Counted from the stretch's first letter, positions 32,499 through 41,397 are shown. The stretch is DNA of 64,000 nucleotides from 34-65-8 sp964516135 (GCA_964516135.1 CAZEWN010000001.1:195247-259246), one strand, 5' to 3'. A program made the numbers and translations. The notes: generated by a model from the sequence alone, not told the origin.

Positions 32499-33854
32499 CT
32501 ACCTTCGGTCGCGTTGGCGTTCAAGCTCGGCGCGTGCCTGCAGCGCGATGTCCTGCGCGCGGATCCAGTCGGGCGACTGCGCCGGCAATCCGGCTTCGGC
32601 GGCCTGCGCGCTGCGGAGCGCCAGCGGCCACTGGCGGCTCATCGCCTGCTGTTCGGCGCTGGCCAGGCGCGCGCGCGGCATGTCGCCGCGCGCGGCGTAG
32701 ACGACGCCCAGCTGATACCAGGCGAACGGGTTCCAGCGATCGCGCGCCACGGCCGCGCGCAGCACCTGCTCCGCCTCGGCATGATGCGACCGATCTTCCG
32801 TCGCGAGCAGTGCGTGGCCGAACATTGACGCTATCAGCGGTTGATGGCCGGTCAGCTCGGTCGCGCGGCGCAGCGATGCCAGGGCATCGTCGGGCCGCCC
32901 CGATTCCAGCAGGATCTGCCCTTTGAGCTCAAGGAAATAGGGGTCGTCGGGGGCCGTGGCGAGGAGTGCATCGGCCTCGCGCAACGCCTTGTCCATCTGC
33001 GCGTCCTTGTGCCAGGCATAGGCACGGGCATAGCGCGCGGGCACATCGTCGCGGGTTTCGGGAAACGCCGTCAGCACCCGTTGCGGTTCCGCCTGATAGC
33101 CGTAGAGCTTGGCCTTGATCCGCACGAACTTGGCTTGCAGCACCGGGTCGTCGGGCGCATCCCACGCCGGATCGATGGTGTAGACCTCGGTCAGCCGGGC
33201 CAGCCGCTCGCCAGACAGCGGGTGGGTGCGGACAAACGCCTGTTCGTCGTCCTGGCTGTAGCCGTAGCGGAATTCCTGGTTCTGCAACTTGCGGAAAAAC
33301 GCCAGTGACCCGCGTCCGGAAATGCCCGCCTTGCTGAGATACTCGGCGCCAGCGGCGTCGGCCGAGGCTTCCTGCACGCGGCTGAAGGCAAGGAACTTCC
33401 CCATTGCCGCGCGCTGGCCCGCCATGATGGCGCCCATTGCGGCATCGCCCGCACCCGCCAGCGCCGCGCCGACCCCGATCAGCAGCGACAGCAACGAAAT
33501 GCCGGTCGCCTGGCTCATCCCCTCATCGTAACGGATGATGTGCCCGCCGGTGATATGGCCCAGTTCGTGCGCGATAACACCCTGCACTTCGTTGGCGGTA
33601 TCCGCCGCCTCGATCAGCCCGGTGTGAATATAGACCGCCTGGCCGCCGGCCACGAAGGCATTGATCGAGCGATCGTTGACCATGACGATGTCGACATTGC
33701 CTGGTTCCAGCCCCGCTGCCTCCACCAGCGGCGCGGCCATTTCATCGAGCAATGCCTCGGTTTCCGCGTCGCGCAGGATAGACTGCGCGGCGGCGGGCTG
33801 AATGATCAACGCTGCGGCGGCGATGAAAGCGGCGAACTGGGCAGGAACTCGCAT
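32499..33854 (-). CDS. BepA-like M48 metalloprotease with TPR repeats
   Basis: A 451-aa periplasmic protease/chaperone. The signal peptide FAAFIAAAALIIQPAAA is followed by an M48 domain with the zinc motif VIAHELGHITGGH (about residue 110) and the ligand Glu in SRVQEASADAAGAEYL. Then come tetratricopeptide repeats (about 270-440: ARAYAWHKDAQMDKALREAD, AWYQLGVVYAARGD). The E. coli relative BepA monitors outer-membrane protein and LptD assembly. Clustering with a DsbA-like protein fits disulfide-dependent LptD maturation, an inference. Confidence 0.9.
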   Translation of the reverse strand: MRVPAQFAAFIAAAALIIQPAAAQSILRDAETEALLDEMAAPLVEAAGLEPGNVDIVMVNDRSINAFVAGGQAVYIHTGLIEAADTANEVQGVIAHELGHITGGHIIRYDEGMSQATGISLLSLLIGVGAALAGAGDAAMGAIMAGQRAAMGKFLAFSRVQEASADAAGAEYLSKAGISGRGSLAFFRKLQNQEFRYGYSQDDEQAFVRTHPLSGERLARLTEVYTIDPAWDAPDDPVLQAKFVRIKAKLYGYQAEPQRVLTAFPETRDDVPARYARAYAWHKDAQMDKALREADALLATAPDDPYFLELKGQILLESGRPDDALASLRRATELTGHQPLIASMFGHALLATEDRSHHAEAEQVLRAAVARDRWNPFAWYQLGVVYAARGDMPRARLASAEQQAMSRQWPLALRSAQAAEAGLPAQSPDWIRAQDIALQARAELERQRDRR

Positions 33855-33873
33855 GGTGGCAGTGCTAGCCCGA

Positions 33874-34815
33874 TCAGGGCTGAACCGCCAATGAAGCTTT
33901 CGCATCCCCGACGCCGTCGTTGCCTGCGACAAAGCGCATGACCGGATCGATAACCTGGCGATTGCGCCGCCACGGGCTGACCAGGCCGAGCAGCGGGTCG
34001 TTATGGTCCATGCCGGGATAGAAGCGCGTCTCGACGCGCGCGCCTTGCGCGGACAGTGCCGCCGCAAGCGCGCGGCTGTTGCGCGGCCGAACCACCGTGT
34101 CAGCCCCGCCATGGAGCAGCAGCATCGGCGGCGCATCGGCACGGGCATGGACGATCGGCTGCGTTTCGCGCGCATCCGGCCAGTGCCCAAAAGTCGCCTG
34201 ACTTGATTCCTTGTCGAACGGGTGGAAGTCGTATGGGCCAGCCAGCCCGATCATGCCGGCCAGGCTGTTCGCCGAGATTCCTTCGGTTGCGAGCCAACGC
34301 TCGTCGAGCGCCAGCATCGCCGCGTTATAAGCGCCCGCCGAATGCCCGGCCAGGAACAGTCGCGCCGGGTCGCCCCCATGGCGAGCGACATTTGCGTGGA
34401 CCCACGCCACCGCGGCCGCGCTGTCCTCGAGCATGGCGGGATAGACGCCCTCGGGCCGCAACCGATAGCCAGCCAGCACGACCACCGCCCCCTCCGGCGC
34501 CAGGCCTCGAGCCACGAAGCCGTAATCATCCGGGTCTCCGCTGTGCCATCCGCCGCCGTGGAAGAACACGATCACCGGCAGCGGACCGCCGTTGCCCCCG
34601 TGCCGATAGACGGCGATCTTGTGGGCCGGATGCGTGCCGTACCGCGCGCGCTCGGCCAGAACGACCTGGCGCGTGCCGCCGGTGGTGCGGTCCACGATGT
34701 CGATCACGGCGGGCGCGTTGCGCGCAAGGGCGAGGGCGAGCCCGCCCCAGATGGCCAGCGCCATTACCGCCAGCGCCACGGCAATCGTCATCACGCGTTT
34801 TCTTGCCTTGCCCAT
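33874..34815 (-). CDS. Alpha/beta hydrolase (BD-FAE/esterase type)
   Basis: A 313-aa hydrolase with an N-terminal signal anchor (TIAVALAVMALAIWGGLALA). The oxyanion motif FFHGGGWHSGD, nucleophile elbow FLAGHSAGAYNAAM, acid in HGGADTVVRP and catalytic His in PGMDHND are all present, so it should be active as a carboxylesterase on an unknown substrate. The signal anchor places it at or beyond the inner membrane. It lies 19 bp upstream of the BepA-like gene on the same strand and may share its transcript. Confidence 0.87.
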   Translation of the reverse strand: MGKARKRVMTIAVALAVMALAIWGGLALALARNAPAVIDIVDRTTGGTRQVVLAERARYGTHPAHKIAVYRHGGNGGPLPVIVFFHGGGWHSGDPDDYGFVARGLAPEGAVVVLAGYRLRPEGVYPAMLEDSAAAVAWVHANVARHGGDPARLFLAGHSAGAYNAAMLALDERWLATEGISANSLAGMIGLAGPYDFHPFDKESSQATFGHWPDARETQPIVHARADAPPMLLLHGGADTVVRPRNSRALAAALSAQGARVETRFYPGMDHNDPLLGLVSPWRRNRQVIDPVMRFVAGNDGVGDAKASLAVQP

Positions 34816-34868
34816 CGGGCAGCAGGACTAGCCGCTTTGTCTGCCCCTGGCCACGGCTGGAAAGCGTA

Positions 34869-36485
34869 TCAGCCGAGCAGCTTGCGCGCGGCGCGTTCGA
34901 TCAGCGCGATATCCTGCGGCACTTCGCCCAGCACCAGCGGCTTGCCGTCAACCCTTCGGATCATGACCAGCGAGAACTCGCCGCCTTCGGGGGCCAGATC
35001 GTCGAGGCTGATGGGCTCGATCGCGTGGAGCTTCCTGGCGAGCGCGGCGCGGATGCGGTCGGTCGGGGCCGCCGGCTGGCCGCTTTCCTCGCGGCGCCGT
35101 CGGCGCTCGGCCTGGACCACGCCCTTGAGGCCACCTTCGGCGCCGCGCAGGTAATCCGCGAGCGTCCCGCGTTCGATCCCGGCGCGATGCGCGTGGGTCA
35201 GGACAGTGGCGTACTCGGTAAGACGGGTCTTGTCGTAATCCGCGCCGAACACCAGCTTGACGACCGGGGTCATCGGCGCGCGGTCCTGTATCGTGAGGCC
35301 GCTGTCGGCGACCAGCTCGGCAAATTCTTCGGGCTCGGCTTCGGCGGCGAGACTCACGTCATAGGCGCGGCCAACCGCGGCATAAAGCGCCGCGCGGGAG
35401 CGGTCCTCGTTACCGCTGGCCACCCGGGCCAATTCGCGCGCCGCCGCGAGGCAGTCGTGAAGGCCGAGCGGTTCGGCGCCCACGGCATCGTAATCGTCCC
35501 CGAGGGGAGGCTCGTAGCCGACTGGCAGCTTGACCGCCTCGACCGGATGGGCGAGCGTGCGGGCACTCCAGTCCTCGTCGCCGTCGTCTTCGCCATGCGG
35601 GTCGTAAGCGCCAGATACTGGCAGCGCGACGTTGAGCAGCGAACCGAACCGCGATGGCGCTTCGTCGTCTTCGCCCTCGCCCGGGTAATCCCCGAAACCC
35701 TCTTCTTCGCCCAGCTCGCTGGCGAGGGCGTCGATATCCATGCCGAACAGCGGCCGCGGCAAGGCCCCGTGCGGAGCGTCGCCGTCCGCAGACAGAGGAA
35801 GGTCGGCGATCGCGGCCCCGGGGCCATCGGCCCAGTCGGTGACTTCGTCGGCCACCCGATCGGCCAGCGATGCGGCGACCGGATCGTCTTCCGCCAGCGC
35901 CTGATCAATCTCAAGCAGCAGCTCGTCGGTGGTCAACTGGTCGGCGATTTCCTTCCAGTTGATCACGCCGAAAATGAAATCGATCGTTTCGCCATCGCTG
36001 GAGAAAGGCAGCAGGATTCCGCGATAGAGAATCGTCGCGCCGCGTTGATTGACGAATTCGGCCTCGAACCCGATCGGGGCCTGATTCGCGAGGATCTGCA
36101 TGTAGTGATCGGTGATCCGGCTGAGCAACGAGCGGCTCGGCACGTCGGCCAGCGTCGTGATCGTGCCTTGCGCGCCGCATTCGCTGGCCAGTTCGCTGCC
36201 GAGATAGCGGACCGAAGGGTTCTCGATCCCGGCGCTGAAATCCAGCAGCACGCTGTAGGGACCGAAATCGGGCAGCCGCGCGGGTTCCAGATCCTCGATC
36301 GAGGGAAAACTGCGTTCGTCGAGCAGGCTTGCCCAGTGATTGTAGGCGCGCACCTGCATCCGTCGTTCGTCGGTGCCGATGCCCGCGGGGGGCGCCTCGA
36401 TGCTGTTCTCGTCGTCGGCGAAATCTTCGTCGCGGCGCTCGTCGCCATCGAGGGACGACCCGAAGTTAGCGCGCAGAGTGTCCAT
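34869..36485 (-). CDS. PAS_5-domain protein, unknown function
   Basis: A 538-aa cytosolic protein. Residues about 45-175 match the alphaproteobacterial PAS_5 domain (MQVRAYNHWASLLDERSFPS, LPDFGPYSVLLDFS, FIFGVINWKEIAD). The middle (about 190-310) is a long acidic low-complexity linker. The C-terminal half is helical with a basic RRRRREES segment. PAS_5 proteins are often cell-envelope or signalling related but poorly studied. No output kinase or cyclase domain is visible. Confidence 0.75.
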   Translation of the reverse strand: MDTLRANFGSSLDGDERRDEDFADDENSIEAPPAGIGTDERRMQVRAYNHWASLLDERSFPSIEDLEPARLPDFGPYSVLLDFSAGIENPSVRYLGSELASECGAQGTITTLADVPSRSLLSRITDHYMQILANQAPIGFEAEFVNQRGATILYRGILLPFSSDGETIDFIFGVINWKEIADQLTTDELLLEIDQALAEDDPVAASLADRVADEVTDWADGPGAAIADLPLSADGDAPHGALPRPLFGMDIDALASELGEEEGFGDYPGEGEDDEAPSRFGSLLNVALPVSGAYDPHGEDDGDEDWSARTLAHPVEAVKLPVGYEPPLGDDYDAVGAEPLGLHDCLAAARELARVASGNEDRSRAALYAAVGRAYDVSLAAEAEPEEFAELVADSGLTIQDRAPMTPVVKLVFGADYDKTRLTEYATVLTHAHRAGIERGTLADYLRGAEGGLKGVVQAERRRRREESGQPAAPTDRIRAALARKLHAIEPISLDDLAPEGGEFSLVMIRRVDGKPLVLGEVPQDIALIERAARKLLG

Positions 36486-36577
36486 GAACCGGTCGAAGCC
36501 CCCTGGTAATTCAGGCCTCGATTGTGGCGCTCCATGGTAAACATCCCGTTAAGTGCAACGACGAGAAATCCGCGCGA

Positions 36578-37042
36578 TTACAACATGTAGCGCATGCGTA
36601 TGCGCTGGGTGCTGGCGCCTGGGCCGACATTGAAGGCGGCGTCGTCGAAACGGGGCGGCCCCATCCGGACCGGGGCATCGCGGGAAAAGCCGAAACCTTC
36701 CTTGGGCATCATACCCAGCGCCCGGTCCGCTTTTCCGTTCTCATTCTCGTCGTGAAGCAGCGCGATCGCATAGCGCCCCGGCGCGACTCCGGTGAATGTC
36801 AGCGTGATCGCGCCGCCGGCCGACACCACCGCGCTATGCGCCCCCGGCACGCCGCGACAGCGCGGAAAGCGGGCCGGGTCCGCCGTCATGCAGGCGCGCA
36901 CCACGCCCTTGGCCGAACGCACATCGGTGACTGTCACGGTCACACGCGCGGTCGGCGCGCTCGCCGCTCCGGCAAGTGACAGCGCCCCCGTGGCGAGCAC
37001 TAGCGCGCGAAGGCGTCGGACAAGCCGCGATCGGTGCCGCAC
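36578..37042 (-). CDS. DUF2141-family secreted protein
   Basis: From the GTG at 37042 there are 154 aa: a basic n-region and signal peptide (RRLRALVLATGALSLAGAASA), then a DUF2141 beta-sandwich. The hallmark is FTGVAPGRYAIALLHDENENGKAD followed by GMMPKEGFGFS. Function unknown; DUF2141 proteins are often linked to carotenoid or sterol-like lipid genes. The next gene upstream, a desaturase-like hydroxylase, overlaps its 5' end by about 43 bp. A GTG at 37000 would give a shorter signal peptide. Confidence 0.8.
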   Translation of the reverse strand: MRHRSRLVRRLRALVLATGALSLAGAASAPTARVTVTVTDVRSAKGVVRACMTADPARFPRCRGVPGAHSAVVSAGGAITLTFTGVAPGRYAIALLHDENENGKADRALGMMPKEGFGFSRDAPVRMGPPRFDDAAFNVGPGASTQRIRMRYML

Positions 37043-37722
37043 AGGCGATCCCAGAATCGGAAATAGAGGCCGTAATTGCATGTATATCGCTCGTGATGAC
37101 GCTGGTGGTGGCTCGCGGTTATGAGCCAGTCACCCAACCGGGAATGAATGACGGACTTGGGAAACATCTCCCACCCCATGTGGTTGGTGACGCCCATCAC
37201 CGTCATGATCGCCAGCACCAGGCCCAGCATGCCGACGTGGATCGGAATGGCGAGGACGAGCAGCGGAATCACGATCGCCCCGGTAACCGCTTCGACTGGA
37301 TGAAAGCTCATTGCTGCCCAGGCCGTTGGCGGGCGGCTGTCGTGGTGAACCGCGTGGGCAACGCGGAACCATCGCGGCCGATGCATCAAGCGGTGGGTCC
37401 AATAGAACCACGTATCGTGCGCGAACAGGTAGACCACAAGCGATACCGGCAGATACCACAGCGGGTAGAGGCCCGGGTCGGTATAGATCCGGGTCCAGCC
37501 ATGTTCCTGCCAACCCCAGGCGACCACCCCCGCAGGCACGCCGTAAATCGCGGCCGAGAGCAGCGACCATCCGATCTCGCGCCGTATTTGCGGTCGCAAC
37601 CGCGCATAGAGGCCGGGCCTGACCCGGTTCGTGGCCAGCGCGAACAGCCCGCTTGCGGCGAGATAGCGCACGGCGACGATGGCAGTCATCGCTGCGGCGG
37701 AAAGAATGATGGCGCCCGTCAT
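37000..37722 (-). CDS. Sterol desaturase/fatty-acid hydroxylase family protein
   Basis: A 240-aa membrane diiron enzyme. Histidine clusters are HDTWFYWTHRLMH, FRVAHAVHHDS and TASHHQRHHERY, the eight-His pattern of the family. Four membrane helices are predicted. Relatives include carotenoid hydroxylases and sterol desaturases; no carotenoid genes are in this window, so the substrate is open. It overlaps the DUF2141 gene, suggesting joint function or at least joint expression. Confidence 0.87.
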   Translation of the reverse strand: MTGAIILSAAAMTAIVAVRYLAASGLFALATNRVRPGLYARLRPQIRREIGWSLLSAAIYGVPAGVVAWGWQEHGWTRIYTDPGLYPLWYLPVSLVVYLFAHDTWFYWTHRLMHRPRWFRVAHAVHHDSRPPTAWAAMSFHPVEAVTGAIVIPLLVLAIPIHVGMLGLVLAIMTVMGVTNHMGWEMFPKSVIHSRLGDWLITASHHQRHHERYTCNYGLYFRFWDRLCGTDRGLSDAFAR

Positions 37723-37765
37723 CGCAGCCGCGCTTATGCCTCAGCGGGATGGGCGCGAACAGGGC

Positions 37766-38284
37766 TTATTCAGCGCCGCCCCACGGCGCGCAGGCAGGAT
37801 CGTGCGCGACCAGTTGGCGCCGCAACGCGGCACGCGCAAGCCGCTCCACCTCGACCTTGCGCCGCGCGGGAGCCAGCGGATGCGAGGGCGCAGGACGCAG
37901 GATTTCGGCGTCATAGCCGTCCGCCACGATCACGCCGCAACAATCCGGCCGGAAATCCGCGCCGTCCAGCACGGCCCGGTCGAGCACCGGCGGCAATCCC
38001 CAATAGAACCGGTCGCAGAAATCGAGATAATTCGGCCATTTGCCATCGCCCAGCAGGTCGGCCCGGCTGACCTTGATTTCCACGATCACGACGTGCCCCT
38101 TGGCATCGATCCCCATCAAATCAGCGCGGCGACCGTTGCGCAGTGGCATTTCGGGCAGGCACCAGATGTCGTTGCGGGCGAACAGCCGCGCGATCCCGCG
38201 CGCAACCGCAGACGCGCTGGGTGATTCGCCGTAAGTCACCGCATCTTCAGATGAAACACCGGGAGCGAGCGAGATACTGACCAT
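37766..38284 (-). CDS. mmcB: MmcB-family DNA repair protein
   Basis: A 172-aa protein with the family blocks NDIWCLPEMPLRNGRRADLM, VVIVEIKVSRADLLGDGKWP and YLDFCDRFYWGLPPVLD. The E-x-K in IVEIKVS and the upstream Asp of RADLM form a PD-(D/E)xK nuclease-like core. MmcB in Caulobacter is an SOS- and mitomycin-related gene. The ATG at 38284 is chosen; another ATG at 38302 is in frame. I saw no clear LexA box in the short upstream gap. Confidence 0.88.
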   Translation of the reverse strand: MVSISLAPGVSSEDAVTYGESPSASAVARGIARLFARNDIWCLPEMPLRNGRRADLMGIDAKGHVVIVEIKVSRADLLGDGKWPNYLDFCDRFYWGLPPVLDRAVLDGADFRPDCCGVIVADGYDAEILRPAPSHPLAPARRKVEVERLARAALRRQLVAHDPACAPWGGAE

Positions 38285-38395
38285 GCCTGCTGCTTGGAAC
38301 ATAGCGGGAACCGGGTCAAGATGGCGAATCGCTTTCGCGCCACGTCCGTCGGGGCGGGCGCAAATCGTTCAGTGTCCCGACGCGCTACGCGAATG

Positions 38396-38791
38396 TCAGG
38401 CTGGCCGACGGGGCGCTCTCGCCGGGCTCGCTGGCACGAGGCGCACCAGTGCGTTGCGGGCGGCGAGGAATTCCTGCCACAACGTCCGCGCGGCAATGGT
38501 CGCGCTTTGCCCGCGTGCATTGACCGCCAGCAAGGCGGCGAGGCCAGGCTGCATGATCGCGGTGAGATCGTCGATCCCGCGCTGGGCAAGCTCGAGCTTC
38601 CAGCCGCCGATGTCGCGGACCTGTGCCGGAAAGTTGCGGATGGCCGGATTCGATGGCTCCGGGGCAATGCCCGCCAGCGCTGCCACGGCATCGGCCGCGT
38701 CGTGCAAGGCGGTCCAGCGCATGCCCAACGCCTGGCGCGCCTTGCTTTGCGCGGGCGCCGGGGGCGGCAGGTCGGTGGGAATCGCGTTCAT
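38396..38791 (-). CDS. Hypothetical protein
   Basis: A 131-aa Ala-rich helical protein without signal peptide or membrane segment. Recognisable stretches are FPAQVRDIGGWKLELAQRG and DDLTAIMQPGLAALL, but I cannot assign a family. It precedes mmcB on the same strand with 111 bp between. The ATG at 38791 begins the acidic/proline N terminus; the frame remains open to 38872. It is the last chromosomal-type gene before the tRNA junction. Confidence 0.5.
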   Translation of the reverse strand: MNAIPTDLPPPAPAQSKARQALGMRWTALHDAADAVAALAGIAPEPSNPAIRNFPAQVRDIGGWKLELAQRGIDDLTAIMQPGLAALLAVNARGQSATIAARTLWQEFLAARNALVRLVPASPARAPRRPA

Positions 38792-38909
38792 GACGGGGAC
38801 CGGGATAAGCGATCGCGCTTGCCAAATCGCTAACCGCCATGTCGGCGCGCAAAATCGGCTGGCAAGCGCCACCCCCCTTTGCTAAGCGGCGCGCTCGCTG
38901 CGAAGCGAA

Positions 38910-38965
<56 letters not shown>

Positions 38966-39076
38966 GAATTGAGAAGGAAAAGGAATTTTTTTGCAGCAAT
39001 TACCGTGAGTTATATGAGGTCGGCTTAGAGCCTTCACACCGCAATAATTCCCGCGTAAGCACTGCGTAAGCAGGAA

Positions 39077-39153
39077 GCACCCGTAGCTCAGCTGGATAGA
39101 GTGTCGCCCTCCGAAGGCGAAGGCCACAGGTTCGAATCCTGTCGGGTGCGCCA
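39077..39153 (+). tRNA. tRNA-Arg (anticodon CCG)
   Basis: Full cloverleaf of 77 bases including encoded CCA. The acceptor GCACCCG pairs with CGGGTGC (39143-39149), followed by discriminator G and CCA. D arm GCTCAGCTGGATAGAG, anticodon stem TCGCC/GGCGA with loop CTCCGAA, and T arm CAGGTTCGAATCCTG are intact. It reads CGG codons. The accessory block starts directly to its right, as for many elements integrated at tRNA genes. Confidence 0.96.
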
Positions 39154-39262
39154 GCTGCCTCAAAATATTCCATAATTTCAGCTGGTTCGCGGCATTCAGC
39201 GTTGAGGCAATGGGAGCAGGTTTCTTTCCTCCCAGCAGCTAGATTACGCTACCCCACCAACG

Positions 39263-40495
39263 TCAAAGCGAATACGCAGCTTCTGCCTGCTCGTGGACGA
39301 AGGCGGGCTCGTATTCCTTGGCCAGATTGCCCGAAACGCCCATCTCGCGCAGCACTTCGCGCCAGTTGTCTGAAACCTTCTGCGCCATCTCCAGGATCAT
39401 CCGGCGAGCGTCATCTTCGGCGATCTCGAAAAACTGCGAAGCTTCGAGTGCGAGCATGATCGACCGGTCGTGCGAACCGCCTTCCATGATGGCGGTTTCG
39501 AGATGCGGATTGCGATCGGGGGCCGGATTGACGTCGAAGACTGGCGACAAACGCCATTGTCCGTTTCCGACATAGAGGAAGCCGTGGTTCTTGAGATGAT
39601 CGTCCTTGTTCGAGACCAGGATCGTGAAGATGAGCCGCCGGAATAGTTCCTCGAAATCGGCCTGTGGGTCGGCAGAATGCCCGCGCATGAAATCGACGAT
39701 CTCGGTGTAGGATCCGTATTCTGTCCCGGTCTTGGCCAGCGCAGTCCGAGCCGAGATATAGGGAATGCGCGCACTTCCGCGCCGGTCGAAGCGTTCGATC
39801 AGCGCGACCGGGAAAGGGGAATCGGGCAGTTCCAGCCGGACGTCCGGCGTGCGAATGCCGCATGCGCGCGCAAGGCGTAGCGTCGCGACTTCGACGCGCT
39901 CGATCGGTCGTTGGTCGTGAACTGAGGTGAACTTCGCGAGCCATAGCGCGTCACCGTCGCGGACATTGGCCTTGGGGCGGGCACCGCCCGAGCCGCCCGC
40001 ACCGGCAAGCGCCTGCATCTCTTCGGCAGAGATTTCCTTGCCCTGTTCGTAGGCGCGGGCGATGGCCGTGATGTTCTCCAGTTCGACAAGGCGCGGAACG
40101 GCATCGGCGGCATTGCCCCTGATGATCGCTCCGTCAGCGCCGAGAAATCGCAAAGCGCCCTGGCGGCACATGTCGTCGGACAGCGTGAGATACTCGAATT
40201 CGGAAAGGCCATTGCCATAGGCCCGCTCGAGCAGGCGCCGACCCCAGTCATCTGGCGCAGCGTCCGAAAATACACCGGGCAAGGAATCGCGCATGTGACC
40301 CGGTCTGCCTGACGTGTGGAACGGCCCCCCTTCGAGGGGCAGCACCGGGTCAATTGCAAAGGCTTGCGGATTGTCGCTCCATTTCTGGTCATAGGTAAAG
40401 GTCGAGAACTGGCGCGGCCCGGTTTGCGTGAATCGCAATTGCCCGACCGGCGTCAGACTTTCGCCAAGTGCGACCTGTGCGGAAAAATCGGCCAT
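39263..40495 (-). CDS. hipA: HipA-family Ser/Thr kinase toxin
   Basis: A 410-aa type II toxin kinase. E. coli HipA phosphorylates glutamyl-tRNA synthetase and induces persistence. Seen here: the N-terminal beta domain (QVALGESLTPVGQLRF), the phosphate-binding/autophosphorylation loop AGAGGSGGARPKAN, IERFDRRG, the catalytic loop LVSNKDDHLKNHGFLY with the Asp-Asn pair, and the DFG-like SPVFDVNP. All catalytic residues are intact. The start overlaps the antitoxin stop (ATGA). It is longer-spaced from the tRNA by 109 bp and transcribed toward it. Confidence 0.93.
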   Translation of the reverse strand: MADFSAQVALGESLTPVGQLRFTQTGPRQFSTFTYDQKWSDNPQAFAIDPVLPLEGGPFHTSGRPGHMRDSLPGVFSDAAPDDWGRRLLERAYGNGLSEFEYLTLSDDMCRQGALRFLGADGAIIRGNAADAVPRLVELENITAIARAYEQGKEISAEEMQALAGAGGSGGARPKANVRDGDALWLAKFTSVHDQRPIERVEVATLRLARACGIRTPDVRLELPDSPFPVALIERFDRRGSARIPYISARTALAKTGTEYGSYTEIVDFMRGHSADPQADFEELFRRLIFTILVSNKDDHLKNHGFLYVGNGQWRLSPVFDVNPAPDRNPHLETAIMEGGSHDRSIMLALEASQFFEIAEDDARRMILEMAQKVSDNWREVLREMGVSGNLAKEYEPAFVHEQAEAAYSL

Positions 40496-40872
40496 CAGAA
40501 TGCCACGCCGTCCTGATCGGTGTCATCACCCTCCTTGCCAAGCGACTGGCTTTGCCGCGAGCCTGCGCGACGGGTGCCGGCGGACGACCTGCCCCTGCGG
40601 GGCAACCGCTCGGCATCGAGCGCCATGCCCAGCTCGTCCTTGCGGGCGTCGATGAGGTCGGCCAGCCGATCAATAAGCCCGAACACCACGAGGACATCGC
40701 TCAGCGTTCCAATTCCGACGCCGGAATCGCCCTTTTCAAGTCGTGTTATGGTGCTCGCCGACGTTCCCGCGCGCACTGCCAGATCGGCAACAGAAATGCC
40801 TCTGCGCAGGCGGGCGCTGCGCAGGTCATTGCCCAGCTGTTTCAGGGCGCTTCTGGACTTGGGCGAACTCAT
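40495..40872 (-). CDS. HipB-like HTH antitoxin
   Basis: A 125-aa DNA-binding antitoxin. The XRE helix-turn-helix spans about residues 12-70 (RLRRGISVADLAVRAGTSASTITRLEKGD, quoted in part). The Arg/Ser/Gly-rich tail after residue 90 is probably disordered and may contact HipA. A TTG two codons upstream (40878) is possible. It autoregulates in known systems; twin CATATATG palindromes lie just upstream. Confidence 0.88.
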   Translation of the reverse strand: MSSPKSRSALKQLGNDLRSARLRRGISVADLAVRAGTSASTITRLEKGDSGVGIGTLSDVLVVFGLIDRLADLIDARKDELGMALDAERLPRRGRSSAGTRRAGSRQSQSLGKEGDDTDQDGVAF

Positions 40873-40883
40873 CAGCAATCATC

Positions 40884-40924
40884 CATATATGACGCGAATT
40901 AACATTCAATGGTTCATATATGAC
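40884..40924 (-). promoter_or_regulatory. Twin CATATATGAC operators of hipBA
   Basis: CATATATGAC occurs at 40884-40893 and again at 40915-40924, 31 bp apart (about three helical turns). Its CATATATG core is self-complementary. Placed 11-52 bp upstream of the hipB start, the repeats fit paired binding sites for HipB dimers that would cover the promoter. Confidence 0.6.
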
Positions 40925-40955
40925 TAATTGTGGGATAGAGCAAGCTTGCGTGGAC

Positions 40956-41324
40956 TTAGCCTTGCGCATTGTCGATGGCGGTCAGCACATCGACCAGTTG
41001 CGCGCGCAGACCGGATAGTCCGACAGCGAGCACCAGATCGCGCCGGTCAGCGAGTTCGAGCACTGTCCGCAATATCTGGTCCGAATGCCGCATCAGGACA
41101 ACGAGATTATCTGCGCTCGGACTGTTCTTGCCGTCAAACCAGTTCCGCACTGCCCGCTCGTTGGAGTTCGTCAACCTGGCAACGGTTTTGACCGAAGAGC
41201 CGAGTGCGCCAAACTCCTCCTTCAATGCCAGCGCGAGCGCTTTGCTCAGCATGGATGGCGACAGTTCCGGAAAAGTCTTTCCTGAATTCGACTGAATAAT
41301 TCGGTCCTTCTTGGTGAACGACAT
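40956..41324 (-). CDS. Small HTH-like DNA-binding protein
   Basis: A 122-aa protein. The centre (about residues 30-85) resembles a helix-turn-helix fold: LALALKEEFGALGSSVKTVA, then RLTNSNERAVRNWFDGKNSPSADNLVVLMRH-type sequence typical of small phage/plasmid repressors. The C-terminal part is helical and hydrophobic. GGGAG lies nine bases before the ATG at 41324. It is divergent from the recombinase gene across an inverted repeat and may regulate it. Confidence 0.7.
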   Translation of the reverse strand: MSFTKKDRIIQSNSGKTFPELSPSMLSKALALALKEEFGALGSSVKTVARLTNSNERAVRNWFDGKNSPSADNLVVLMRHSDQILRTVLELADRRDLVLAVGLSGLRAQLVDVLTAIDNAQG

Positions 41325-41350
41325 ACCTCTGATCTCCCAATAAGTTTCAC

Positions 41351-41373
41351 GGGAATCGGAGGGTGTCATTCCC
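41351..41373. promoter_or_regulatory. Inverted repeat between HTH gene and recombinase gene
   Basis: GGGAAT (41351-41356) and ATTCCC (41368-41373) with an 11-base spacer form an operator-sized inverted repeat in the 73-bp divergent region. It could be bound by the HTH protein encoded at 40956-41324 to control both directions. No strong -35/-10 pair was clear. Confidence 0.4.
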
Positions 41374-41397
41374 TGGCGGGCGGAAAGCACTGGGCAG

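Noticed and set aside
34056..36509. 817-aa plus-strand open frame opposite the hydrolase and PAS_5 genes
   Set aside because: Low-complexity antisense artefact; both minus-strand genes have recognisable motifs.
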